From contig JAEPRB010000044.1 in the NCBI GenBank assembly GCA_016758965.1, positions 1 to 64,000 on the forward strand: DNA of 64,000 nucleotides. The letters are read 5' to 3'. The position numbers were made by a program, and so were the translations under genes. Below are positions 20,515 to 32,916 of this stretch, in pieces (position 1 is the first letter of the stretch; each line of letters starts with the position of its first letter). The notes under the pieces were generated by a model. The model was not told the DNA's origin, ran no database searches, and saw nothing but the letters and a program-made list of their open reading frames with translations. Source of the DNA: Circinella minor (taxonomy: Eukaryota; Mucoromycota; Mucoromycetes; Mucorales; Lichtheimiaceae).

Positions 20515-23181
20515 GGTAAGGTGCTAGGGGAGAAGGAAGGACTTTGATTTCTGCTTCTGCTTGTCGCTATAGCCACTTCCGCCCCCAAATGCGAGTGCTG
20601 CTACTGACAGAATAAACTCCGTCGCACTGACTTAGGAAATTAGCTACGCTATTATTAAATTTATTATTGTTGCTGCCCTGCCACTAAGCACGAATATTAT
20701 CACTTGTAAGTACTAGGTAAAAAAATATATTGTTTATGTAGGACAATAATCGAAAACCATAAAATAACAGCATAGCAAAAAATCAGTATCTTCTTTTTAT
20801 TTACTGTTTTTCATGATTTTATAAATAAAATGAAAATAACCCATCCTATTTATTTATTATTTTTTATGGTATTGGATGAAACCATGAAATTTTGGTTTGC
20901 GAAGCATTACGTATCCAAAATGCTGCTATCGAGCTACGCCATAAAGCATGGATCTATATTATCGTTAACCCATATTATACGCAAGGGGCTTTGGTAAAAG
21001 TAAATATATTATATCAAGAACTAATCCAATAAAAAACCTTACCTTTCCTTTCTTATCCATGTACCATGGTTGACAACCTTTTGCAAGTTAAACACATTAC
21101 GCTAGTTAAATATATCTGGGTAGTTGTAGAGCAAGCCGTATAAATGTTTATACGTATATACACCCTTTTTAAATAGTGCCTTTAAACTCCTTTTATGCAG
21201 CAGTGAAATAATCATTTTGTGCAGCTTCTATTAGTTCAAGATCGTAATATTTTTTGTAATTTTCATGCGTATTAACACATCCTTAGTTTTCTTGGTTTGT
21301 TTATATAATAAAATCAAAAATTTATATAATGACTCTGATTGGTTTTTCATTAATTATATATGTAGAATAAAAAAAATTACGCTTCAATCATTTGAATATT
21401 AATTGAATTATGATTCAGGGAGACCCCAGTTCCTGTGAAAAGAAGAGGTTTGGATACCTATGAACTGCAATAGTCTGTGTGTAATACATTTGTTTTATTT
21501 TAGCAAATCAAAGCAATGAGTTCAATTTGGAGTATGGTTTTTTTCGGATAACAAAAAAAAAGTTTCAATCAATGCTAGCTTCATAGTTGGTAATCATCTA
21601 ATCAAGCACTGTGTTCATTTATGGAAGAAATACGATGTTGAGTCTATTCTTTTTATTTAACTTTTTCCTTTCTTAAATATTCAACACACTCGCCAATTCT
21701 GATAAGGCTAGGTACAATTAATGAATATTTATTTTTTTTAGACTGTAGGTCGTTATAAAAGTAGGATGGGGTGATGGATTAGAATGAGTTCAGTGATCGT
21801 TATTATGGGCATGTTTGTTTATGTACATGGTGGATTATAAAAGAGAGCTTGCATGAACACATTTATCTCAGATTCATGTATTCTTTTTACTATCATTGAT
21901 CAGCAGAACGTTGTATTCTGTCGGATACCCAGAGATTTATGCAATTGAGTACGTACGTGGTGTATTATAGTCCACATTACACAGAGTTGCTACATAGGTA
22001 TTAAAATACCTATTTTCATAGATCATTGTCCGAGTGGCTATAAAAAAACTACTGTAGCAATTTATTTATTTTTTTCCATGTCATTTAATATATACCATGA
22101 ATTAAACCTTTAAGATTGACTTTTTTGTTGCTGCGTATTAAATATCAATGTAATAATCTTATTTCTATTATATGGTTGTTCTTAATCCAAATGTGTTTTT
22201 TTTTTGCTATGGAATTATAGTACTCGTCTATACTATGAAATAGTTTTTATTCAACATCAGAATAACAACGCAATTATTGTCACTGTGATACATGATACTT
22301 ATGTTATTGTGTTCAGTTGATATAAACTGTTTGTTGCAAAATTCATTTACGTATCACTTGCAACCTAAATAAATAACAATTTTCTCGGATATGGTATGGT
22401 AGGGCAACAAAAACATAGAAAAAAACAAATTGCTAAAATATACGTAATTCATATACGTAGCAAATAATTTAATGTGTACATGGGAAGCTTTTTCATTATA
22501 CACTAAATTTTGAAGTAGCAATCAATGACTATATATGTAATTTTTCATGATTTGAACCGTAGTTAGCACAAATTAGCTTATACGTAATAAAAAAAACTTA
22601 CTCAACATCTGGCAGGTCGGGAAGAAATAATAAATGAGGTAAAATATTATTACATAAAGAGAATATATGAAAAAAAAAACATCAGGTGAGTTGATCATAT
22701 TCACTTGTTGGACCAAAACCTAATTTTTCTTTTTTTGAAGTGTATAGTTTACTACTATTTTTTTTTCTTTATGCACAGCTTATAAGTGTTACCCAAAAAA
22801 AAAAAAGAATAAATATATATAAGGATATCACAAGAAGAGTTGGGAAGTTAAAATGCAATAAAAAAAAGAAGTATTAAGTAATGGAACGAAAGAGAAGAGG
22901 AGAGAAGAATAATAAATGCAATTATGGTGAGAGAAAAAAAAAACTATACAAGGTGATACACGAGAAACAGAATTTTAGAGAATAGATAGATAGTAAAAAA
23001 ACAAAACTGTACAATATATTAATATATCGAAAGAAGAAGAGGGAAGGAGAAAAATAAAAATAATGGAAATATAAAAAAAAAAAAAAAAAAAGTATCAAAA
23101 TAAAAGATATAAGGTAAAGCAAAGAGTATCCGTGTGCTGGAAAAAAGACAAATGGATTACTTTTAAAATAATATAAGCTGA
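20515..23181. other. Long gene-poor region upstream of uL24 and downstream of the fatty acid hydroxylase gene
   Basis: About 2.7 kb without a supportable gene. The part nearest 20515 is the uL24 promoter and contains a GC-richer CT/CTG patch (about 20530-20640). Many homopolymer runs occur between 22660 and 23110, near the hydroxylase 3' end. The frames here are repetitive F/Y/L translations. Confidence 0.6.
21987..22060. repeat. Short nested inverted repeat (74 b)
   Basis: TTGCTACA (21987-21994) is mirrored by TGTAGCAA (22053-22060). Just inside the left arm is a near-perfect palindrome, ATAGGTATTAAAATACCTAT. It could be a miniature foldback element or a folded RNA, but no target duplication is apparent. 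Confidence 0.4.
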
Positions 23182-24520
23182 TTATGTTTTTAAGGTTGTA
23201 CCAAAAACAATATCCCACAATTTTGAAGTAATTCCATAGCCTCCTTCAAAGTCCTTGTAATGATGAGCCAAATGATATCGTTTCATTTCTCCGAAATGAA
23301 TACGAATAACGTGTGCATGGTGCAAATAATAATGTATGCAATCGTAACAGATATATCCAAAATACGCTCCAGCTACCATTGCATGAGCCATTGGTGTATT
23401 GAAGAGTATGTGCATAGAACGAATGATAGGAAACCCAATCAAAGCTGCTAATGCAGGAGGCATAACAAGGCGAAGTCTATATCATATATATATATATATA
23501 TGTGCTAGATCAGAATTTGTTTTTTGTGTACAAAGTGGTAAAAATCCTTTCTTTTAAGAACAAAAAGAAAAAAAAAACCTCAGGAACACAAGGTGGGTTC
23601 CACAACTTGATTTTCTCTCACTTTTCTGTCTATCTCTCACACATTATAAAAACTTACCGATCCATCGGCATATGATGATGGATACCATGTAATGTAAAAT
23701 GGAGTAAAAGTGCGATGGGGTGATCAGGGAGCCAATCATCGAAGTGGAAAATGAAACGGTGCAAACCATATTCGAGCAAGGTCCAAAAGAATACGCCACC
23801 TGCAAAACCTTCTAACGCACCCATTGGTGATCCGTTATAACTGTTAACAGAACACCATAACTGATAACAAACAAATGGAATCCAAATAATGGGCACAATG
23901 TACCAAGGGGTATGTGATAGTACATCCAACCAAGGTTGACTGAAATATGGGACATAATAAGGGACGAATCGTGGTCGGTGAACTTGTTCAAGGTAAAAAT
24001 CTTTAGACCAAGTTGCGTTCCAAAGTTGTGGGAAAAGTGGCTGGCGTAGATCGAGAAAACCATTATCTTTTGCAACAGGCTTTTCTACTATTGACTTTTT
24101 CATTCCTTGTTTATCTTTGAGCGAGAATACTTGATTATTAAAAGAGTTGTTGATAGTACTGGAGAGTGTTGAGGACGAAGAGGTAGAAGAAGAGGAAGTT
24201 GATGCTGTGAGGTCGTCATCCAAATCTGATGACCCATTCACCGACAACGCAGGTGTACTCGTGTTTGAACTGCATTCATTACCGAGTTCGCCAATATAGT
24301 ATTCGTCCAATAGTTCATAAGCTGCGTCAGAATGGGTATGTACCGATTCATCGCCAAGCACGTCTGTAATGTCAGTTCCTGCATACTCGAGTATAATGTC
24401 GCGTCCACCGGGATGATCTATGACAAAGTCTGTGACGTTATATACTTTGTTTTTGTATATTACCCAGCAAGAGTCAGTGCTCTGATGTTCCATCACTTGA
24501 CTCGCGCTAAACGTCGCCAT
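23182..24520 (-). CDS. Fatty acid 2-hydroxylase (Scs7/FA2H type)
   Basis: Two exons (24520-23658 and 23476-23182) give 385 residues. The N-terminus is a cytochrome b5 domain with the haem motif DHPGGRD (about residues 37-43) and a second haem His in DESVHTHSDAA. A Ser-rich linker follows, then a membrane fatty acid hydroxylase domain. Its iron-binding His clusters include HRFIFHFDD, HFTLHGIHHHMPMD, CIHYYLHH and KRYHLAHHYKD. The enzyme adds the 2-hydroxyl to the very long acyl chain of ceramides in the ER. The frame is open further upstream without an ATG, so the ATG giving MATFSASQV is chosen. All family features are present. The stop is at 23182-23184. Confidence 0.95.
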
Positions 24521-27241
24521 GTTATTTTTTACAAGGTTCAAAAGTAAAAGTAAGGGTTGATAAAAAAAAAAAAAAGATGGTGCAACAAGGAGCAACCTGA
24601 AAGTCTTTTTTTTGAATTGCCGAAAAGATTTCCTTTTTTAGCATTCTTCTTTTGAACCCTTTAAAAATCCTTTCAGGTCTCATGCCGTAACGGCCGCATG
24701 TCCTTGTCTCAATGATAATGTCATAACTTCACTTGACAAAAGTTCAATAATTATCAATTATTTGTTTCCTACTATAAAGCTAGTCACGATTAAATAATCA
24801 TTATAGTTATAATAACGCAGCAATTCAATAAAAATATAACCTTGTTGTTATATGAAATCTTTAGCAAGACGAAGATAATTAATTGTATATAATTTTTCTA
24901 CATAAAATAGCACACATACAGTAAAAAGTTTAAAAAAATAATGTTGATATTCTAGTATTATACGCATTATGCTTTTTTAAAAAAGGAGGGATAAGTTATA
25001 CAGCTTGGAAGAAGTTAAATTTGTCCACTAAAAATTAAATTGTGCGATCTGAAAATGGGTCCTCAGCTGACTAAAATGACCCATATAGCTTTGATATTGG
25101 GTAGTATCAAACAAATATGAGCTGCCAGATAATAAAAATGAATGTGATCCAAATAAAACGTAATAATTTGTCACTCATATTTAATTATATATTTATATAA
25201 ATAAATATAATATAGCAAATGTATTTTTTAGAATACCTTTTCGCTTGCCAAACAATGATCTAAAAACTCAATGGCTGCTCGATCCGAACTTTACAATTTT
25301 GGCTCAAATTTGTAACTAGCCTTTTTTTTTCCCAAGATGGGTAGCTTAAATTATCTTGGTATAGCTCAACTTCAAAATTGGTGGTTTTATTTCGTCCAAA
25401 CAGCTCACTTTGGAAATCAGAGCTCATTTTCGTTTTGCATGTCCAAATTTGATTTCCAACGCTCTACTATGTAGTTCTATCCCCTACAGCCTGAGTTCTT
25501 AGTAAGTTTTTACTTTTACTAACCCACTATCAAAATATTCTCGTAAACTATGAGTTTACCTGTGAATCTTATATTGACCAACTCATTATATACGTAGTAT
25601 ATATATCGCGTTAATAGAGATAAAAAATAGTAATAGTATTACTGGTGTTTCGAAAAGATCCACTGTATAAGTCATTTTGAAACGTTTTCAGTGTCAGCAC
25701 TATATCAACAATATTTCATTCTCTTTATTTTAAACAGAAAAAACCAGCGTTGTTATTATACATCTATGTTGTTTCCATTAACACTCAACAATGCATGCCG
25801 TTGTAATAATCCAAATAATTCATGTTAATCAATAAATATATTCAATAATAGTTATTACTGCTGTTACTAACTAATAACACTTTGATGAAATTTGAAGATT
25901 TACATCTAAAGATATAGAAAAATATAGTCGAATGAGGCTTATGTTATTTTATATGACAATAAACTAATAATTGAGATGCATGAACGGCTGTAAAATAAAA
26001 ATACATACGTATCTATAACATAAGTAACTCATCAAATGCTTTCAGTAGTTTGTATCGTCTCTGGTAAACCTTGCTTTTATTATATATGTAATAAATCAGT
26101 ATATTACATTGGTTTTCAAAACAAAATAAAGGCGAGTGTTATTGTTTCTTGGTTATAAAAGAATAGTAGAATAAGATGAAAGAGAAGAATAGGAAGGCTA
26201 TCAACAACCTTTGTTCGTTCAATGGGATTTTTTATGACGGATGTTTAACTTTGTCTTGGTATGCATTGGGTTGTATAACTTTATTATTTTTGTTGCTTGA
26301 GAATAATATAACTTACGTATGGACTTTGTAGAGCTTTCTATTGATGTTGCTACTACAGTGTATCATATATTTATTTTAAAAAATTTATGCTTGAAATCGT
26401 ACGTATCGTTAATCGCTGCTAAAATGTCACTGAATGCATATATACTTATCCGCTCATTGGTTTATCCTCTTCTTAGGATAATCATTGTTCCTGTGGAATG
26501 GTTAGTACGTATATACGTATAAAATAAATAAAGAAGTGGAGAAATGAAACCAATCAAGACAATGACTTATTTTATAACGCATATACTATAATTTTACATT
26601 CAATGTACGTATTCGCTTTTTACAGTAAATAGTTTGTCTGTACGTATCATATATATGAATCAATATTATCATTCAAAGAATATTGAAAGTGTACGACGTA
26701 TGTACGTAACAGTAAAAAGTAAATGTTAATAAAAAAAACTTAAATGATAAATCTAATTATTGGTTCATTTCATGTAGATAAAACGTAGAGAAAAAGAATA
26801 TGTTCAGTTCAAATGTGACCTCCATTATATACGTAGAGATTAGACTCAGACCCTCATAATCTGATGCATAGTATTAACATCAACCTGTATCTTTCTTTCC
26901 CACTCATCGGAATCACTGTCGCACAGCAGATCAAATTATTCTAAATAAGGTAAGCTTTTATCACTTCCATTTTTTTTTTATAAAATACGATTACGTGATG
27001 AATACACAGGATTCATGCAGCTCGCTTACAGAAGTAATTAAGTACAGTATACAATTAATATATACATATATAGATGCATTAGAAGCTGTACTAATTAAAA
27101 GGTCGGATTATGTTATTTATTAATATGATGAGGATTTTATAAAATGTTGATAATCATACAGGAAGGATAAACAATGATATACGTAAATGATATAAATGTG
27201 ATGAAAATTTAGAAGCGTGGGTAATAAAGAAACAATTATTA
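24521..27241. other. Gene-poor region, about 2.7 kb
   Basis: No gene supported. It contains the hydroxylase promoter region near 24521-24720. The sequence around 25240-25500 is less AT-rich than its flanks and has several related AAATTTG/TTGGAAATC words; it could be an old unclassified repeat. A small frame at 26319-26522 encodes a hydrophobic peptide with no recognised family. Confidence 0.55.
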
Positions 27242-28602
27242 TTAAACTCGAATTACAACTTTTCCAACGGAACGATGAGATTCAATTTTTTTATGCGCCA
27301 ACACACCATCCTTTAAATCAAAAATTTGATCATCTCTTAATACAGTCTTGATGTTACCATTGGCCAAAAGAGGAGCAAGATCTGATTCCAGTTTTTTCCA
27401 TGGTAAGAATATGACAACCTGATAAGAGCGATAGCCAAATAACTTGCGAAGAGCAACAGTTGTACCGAGTTTAGCAGCAGTGAATAACCCAACCTTTTCA
27501 GAACCATTATGAATAATAGGTCCAACAGCAGTTGAATAGACACCTTTTTTTTTCAAGAGACCGACAAGTTGATTGTAATAGTCCTCTCCACCGATACAAT
27601 CAACAATTAAATCGAATGTTTCAGTTTCGTTTTTGACCAAAATATCCATAGCTCCTTTGGATGTATAATCAACAACACGATCTGCACCAAGACTACGTAC
27701 CAGTTCGACGTTCTTGGCACTACAAATACCAATAACTTCAGTTTCAGGAATTGTTTTAGCATATTGAATAGCGTAAGTACCGACACCACCAGAAGCACCA
27801 ATGACGAGAATCTTTTTGGGACCTTCTTTGGGCAAATTGCCCAATACTGTGATGGCTTGATAGGCAGTGACCACTATATATACAGCATATGAGTACTATG
27901 TATGTACGTATAATAATGAGCTGATAAAAAAGAGAGAGTCTTCAACTTACATGCAACACCAGCACCAGCAGCTTCTTCATATGATAAATTGCTTGGCTTT
28001 TTGATAAGTGCACCAGAACCTTGTGATACAAGTACCTAGTCATATTATATCATATATACGCATACGTTATGTAAAAATTAGTATATCATTAATGCCAAAA
28101 AGGAAAATAAAGTAACATGATTAATAAATGATGATATACTTACATATTCAGCATAGGTACCTTAATGAATTTAAAGTAGTAAAAAAAAATCATGTGATAT
28201 ATTAAAAAAATAAATTATTTTCTGTTTTTTTTTTCTCAGTTTAAAACGATAATAAAATAAAAAGTATATAATGCAATTACCATTGGGTCCAATAGGAAGG
28301 GATAATGATCCATAAACAGCATCACCAATCTCGAATCCAGTTACTTTAGAACCTTTAGCGACAATATTCCCAGCAAAATCGCCACCCAAAATTCGAGGTG
28401 TTGAGAAAAAAGGAATCGGAATATTGCCTTGTCTTGCTTTGGCTTCAACAGGATTCACACCAACAGCTTTCACTTGGATCAAAATATCAGTGGGCTGTTT
28501 CACTTCTGGTGTTTTAACTTGGTTATATTGTAATGCTTCTTCTGCAGAACCAAGCTTAACAGCTTGTAAAGCATTCATTGTTTCTGGAATAGTGGAGGTC
28601 AT
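27242..28602 (-). CDS. Zinc-independent MDR alcohol dehydrogenase/quinone oxidoreductase-like protein
   Basis: Four exons (28602-28281; 28160-28144, a 17-base microexon; 28035-27951; 27873-27242) total 1056 bases, 351 residues. N-terminal GroES-like domain: VKAVGVNPVEAKARQG and RILGGDFAGNIVAKGS. NAD(P)H-binding Rossmann domain: glycine-rich VIGASGGVGTYAIQYAK at about residues 160-180, followed by GADRVVDYTS. The Cys and His ligands of catalytic and structural zinc in classical alcohol dehydrogenases are missing, which places it with zeta-crystallin, quinone oxidoreductase and RTN4IP1-like reductases. It likely reduces quinones or activated double bonds with NADPH. The substrate is not predictable. 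The second exon encodes only TYAEY plus part of a codon. Confidence 0.9.
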
Positions 28603-29299
28603 CTTTGTATAATAATAATAATAATAATTAGAAGAAAAGAAAAAAGAAGAAACAGAAGTCGGAGGTTGTGTTCTATTTTATATAAGAAAAATTGGTGGAG
28701 TATAAAAACTGCTCTCTTCAGTAATGACGCGTCGTTACTTTTATTAGTTATTAACAAATGTGTCATAACTTTTGCCTTCATATTTATCAATATGCAACAT
28801 GATAAATGGAATAAGCGCTTATATACGTTAATAATATTCGTTATTTCTTTACCTGATATGCTATTTATTATCTTACATAAGGTATTAAATAGGATTATTT
28901 TGCTCACCTTAACTGTTACACAGGAGGGAGAAGCAATGTATGGTTTTTTTTAATATTAATTTTTGATCTATCAAAAACATAAAAAAGTTGATTACTGTAT
29001 TGGGCGGCGATATAATGGAAGCACTTGGAACATAAAAAGTAAAACATAACTTGTTCTAAAGTCTATAAGTCTACAACTGTGAGAATATGAATGCTGGTCT
29101 TTATCTTTTAGTTTATCATAAAAATACCCACGTGAATTACACCAGGATAATAAAAGAATATATTAGCATAAAACGTTTATTGATAGATGATGTTAATAAA
29201 AGAACATCATACTTTCTAATTTTATCTACCTATTGTATATACAAATCATTACTTGTGAAAGACCTTTGAAAGTATGATATACAATTAAAAATACTAAAA
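28603..29299. other. Intergenic region, no gene seen
   Basis: Upstream region of the MDR gene and downstream region of the TPR/F-box gene, both on the minus strand. It has short TAA repeats near 28612-28628 and no supported gene. Confidence 0.6.
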
Positions 29300-31417
29300 C
29301 TAAAGTATGATCCCTGTATCTGTTAAATTATGTTCATTTGGATATATTTCTTTAACAATGTAATTTTCTAACAACTTTCTTATCGTTTCTCGACATTCAG
29401 AATATTCGATTCTTGATCCCAACTTCAGTCTCTTAATACTATTAGACTTGGTGATGTCATGTGCCATCTCCTCTGTCAAAGGTATGGTATCCAAATGAAG
29501 ATCTGAGAGTCTTGGTAATTCATTAATTTCCTGCATAAATTCTTTGACATCAGATTCTGTTACTTGCGGATTATGCCCTCTCCATTGTACAGAAATTACA
29601 AGCTCTTGCAAGCTATGAATCCTTGCCGCATGTTTTAAAATAGAAGCTGTACATCCATTACAGTTAACAATCCTCAGTGTTTGTAAACCATTATCACTAT
29701 GACAATTCTGATTCTTCACAAAATTATGGTTATCGTCATCATCCTTCACTTCTTCATTAACCGTAATTGCTGTCGCGTTTAAACCTTGTTGTTGTAACAA
29801 TATCAGTAATCTTTCGAAACCTTGGCCGCAAAGATTGAAATTATCCAGTTCAAGATGTACAAGTTTTTCAAGCTGCGCTATTGCATCAAATAACCCATCC
29901 CTTATTGTATTGTCTAATACATCAGGTATATAATAGCGCCGAGTACTTTCCAAACGAATTGTTTCCAGCGCGGGATAATGCTGCAGGATAATTGGAAGAT
30001 GTAGAAAAAATGATCGACATCCATTACTACGTATATGAAGATATTGTAAATTATGCATAGTAAATGAGGAAAAAGGTTGCCAGTCAGAAATCGTGGTACC
30101 GGAAGTGGATAAATTATCGATCGTGAGTGACATTGCTCGAAGTGTGTCCATACTCTTGGCTAGACGGGGTATCAAGGGTTTAGCGGACCAAATATTATTT
30201 AGTTCTAAACAGTCCAGTCCACTTTTTTTGCGTGCACCAGTATTACCCGTCGTCGTAGCTGCTGCTGAACCCTTGATATACTTCTTTGGTATCCTTTCCT
30301 TCCACCAGAATTTGTGAGTTTCTGGAGCCATTCTAACTTCCTCAAGTTCGGTACAGTACTTTGTACCTATTACAGAGAGGATATCAACGTCGCGAAAACC
30401 TCGTAATGCCAAGGTACGAAGTTGTGGGGAATGATGGAGTAGTGGTGCTATCATCAGCAATGATACAGGTTTAAAAGAGCTGATCTCGAGTTTTAATAAA
30501 GGTCTGTCATCCGTGATCTTTATTACTTCAGGTTCGTCCATAAGATGAGATGCAATAATTCGAAGTGATGTGAGATTCTGACAATTGTTTAGTATAAAAT
30601 CAAGTGATACACCAGTTGATGTTGTCATTGTCAAGTCCAATTCAACTAATGTCCGTGAAACACAAGGTAATACAATAGTAAGGATCTTGTTCATTTCCTC
30701 TTGTTTCTGAGCTATGTATCATACATCATCCATTAAAAATGTGTATCCATCTAAAGTCACGATTGATATCATTCAATTTCCTTTTATTCACTTACTGCGA
30801 GCAACAATCCCCAAAAACTTTAAGTTACTGAAATGGTAGTCCCTGAGTAACATCATATGTTTTCGATTTGACTTGGTTTTAGAACGGATATATAGATAAT
30901 TGACATATTCTGCCACAGCAGGTAATGCGAAATGTATATTTGGGGTCGCTTTCGTATCGTCTATATAAATCCTCCTCCATATCGATGAATAATTGGATAA
31001 TTTGCGCCGCCAGGACCGACAGACCTTCAAACATATTACTGCTGTTTCTTGTTCAGGTGCAAATAAATCAGTGATTCTGAATACAATTTCGTATGGTAAT
31101 AGAGAAATGAAATCGATCCGCTTTTCTAATCGTGATTTTAGAATATCCAGTTGTCGTTGAATAATAAGATGGTATGTGGACGAAAGGACAGATAACCCTC
31201 GTTCAAGCGCATAAATAGCTTCTTGTTGGTTCCCCTGACACGAATAAAGTTTTGCAACATGTTGATACTTGGTATGATCATACGGGTTTTTTTGTATTGT
31301 CATTGACGTTTCTTCTATTTCTTGAGCAAGTGTTTTATATGTTGTTTGTTTCAACAATTTGGTAGCCGTAATGGTCAGGTTGATAGATGTTTCATTGTAA
31401 ATTTTCATTCTCACCAA
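29300..31417 (-). CDS. TPR/F-box/LRR protein (Dia2/Pof3-like architecture)
   Basis: Two exons (31417-30796 and 30711-29300) total 2034 bases, 677 residues. The N-terminal 100 residues have tetratricopeptide-like helices (NPYDHTKYQHVAKLYSCQGN, QEAIYALERGLSVL). An F-box follows at about 105-150 (FISLLPYEIVFRITDLF, then VCRSWRRKLSNYSSIWRR). The rest is leucine-rich repeats (LVELDLTMTTS, LRTLALRGFRD, LVHLELDNFNLCG, LQTLRIVNCNGC, LSDLHLDTIPL). The order TPR, F-box, LRR is that of Dia2 and Pof3, SCF adaptors that act at replication forks. Mucoromycota have many proteins of this shape, so orthology is not claimed. The second-exon acceptor was chosen because ATAG at 30715-30712 restores phase, whereas the nearer CAG does not. 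Confidence 0.83.
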
Positions 31418-32916
31418 AATAACAAACCCGTGAATTTTTTTTTAACCTGCCAATGGCGTTGATGTTATTTCAATCAATTAACTGTGATCGATTTGACATG
31501 GAAGTTGGTGTTTAAATGAGGAATTGTGTCTAAAGAAACAAATTGATGAGCAGAAAGCGGCGGCTTTTTTTCCCCCCTTTTCCTTGTGTGACGACAAAAG
31601 AACTTGCTAGTCAGGGAACTGCATTCTTGCTTAGACTATCATCGATCAACTTTATTCTTTTACAATAACAACTTCTCTTATTTCTTTACAGCTATTACTA
31701 TAATTACAAATTAAAACGTTGCATTTTCTTTTATTCAAGTAGTTATTTGATTATGATAGCTGTATGATGAAAAAGAAAGAGAAGATAGTAGAGTTAAAAA
31801 GCCTTTATAATATAGTGCTCTCGCTTTTCAATATGTTAATACTTTAGTACGTGATTAAAAATCTGTCTAAATCGAGACTGTTAGAAATTTAAGAAAATGT
31901 TTAACAGTACTAATTAGAGATTTGCCATGTTCTAGCTCCTAACCGAAGGAATATAATATGCTTGAATATCATCCTTGTGTACGTAATCCAGCATTATGAG
32001 TGCTTCGTGATTCTCTGATTACTATAACTGATGTTTATAAAGTAGTATCATAAAAAAATCCGCGGGATTCGATAATATATTCAAACAATGTATTTGAAAC
32101 CATGTTTACTAGTGTATATTGTTAGTTTTGGCTATTAGAAGCTCAATTTAAGATCACTAGGTTACAAAATTATGAAGAATCATGTATTAAATATTTAAGG
32201 TTATGATATCAAACTAGTAGAAAATAAAAATAATTAGCATAATATATTATATCTGGTGGTGTAAGAGGTAATTTTTCTTTCTTTCTTTAGATGGTATCAC
32301 AAGAAATAAGATCAAATGACATACTTTGTTATATAGTTACAGTATCAACCAGTAAAATATCGTTTATTATGTAATACGTAATGTTACTTTAATCAGGGAA
32401 TAAAAATTACTTGACTAAATAACATTCTACACATAAATATTTAATTTATAAATGATAGATATGTTCAGTATCAGTTGAATTGATTGTAAGACCTTTCTGA
32501 ACATTACAAAAGCTGAAGACAAAAAGTTTGCTCCGGAGAAAAAAAAATTGTAGCATATATGATAGTATTGCTAGTAGCTAAAAATATTCCTGTTATTTTT
32601 TTACTCTTAATAAAATTTATAAATGATATTGCGTTTCCAATTGATTTTGGTTTTTTCGGTGTAACAATATAAGCGACAAGATTGTGGATATATTTATGCA
32701 TAGAACCATTTTTGCATTTGCATAAAATATTTTACTTTCAGTTCTCATCTTACTCTAAGGAGGGAAGATCCCCGATTTAGAAAAAAGCTCAGATTATAAT
32801 AAGATCTGCTTTTCCCTCCATTTTTTTCTTTTCATTTTTCTTTCCATTTCCCGTTTTTTTCTCCTGTACCTTAGATTCTCGCTTTTTTTTCTTATCGACA
32901 TTGTATAACATATACA
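31418..32916. other. Divergent intergenic region, no gene seen
   Basis: About 1.5 kb between the divergent TPR/F-box and drug-transporter genes. It includes a CT-rich stretch with T runs at about 32800-32900 immediately before the transporter ATG, a usual leader type here. No gene supported. Confidence 0.6.

Noticed and set aside
22922..23218. 98-residue minus-strand frame after the hydroxylase
   Set aside because: Phe/Leu/Tyr/Ser-rich translation of A runs in the 3' flank; no coding character.
24990..25510. Pairs of similar AT-rich words as a further transposon
   Set aside because: No inverted termini or target duplication could be matched.
26319..26522. 67-residue hydrophobic frame
   Set aside because: Two possible membrane segments but no family, no splice partners and an AT-rich context; not enough support.
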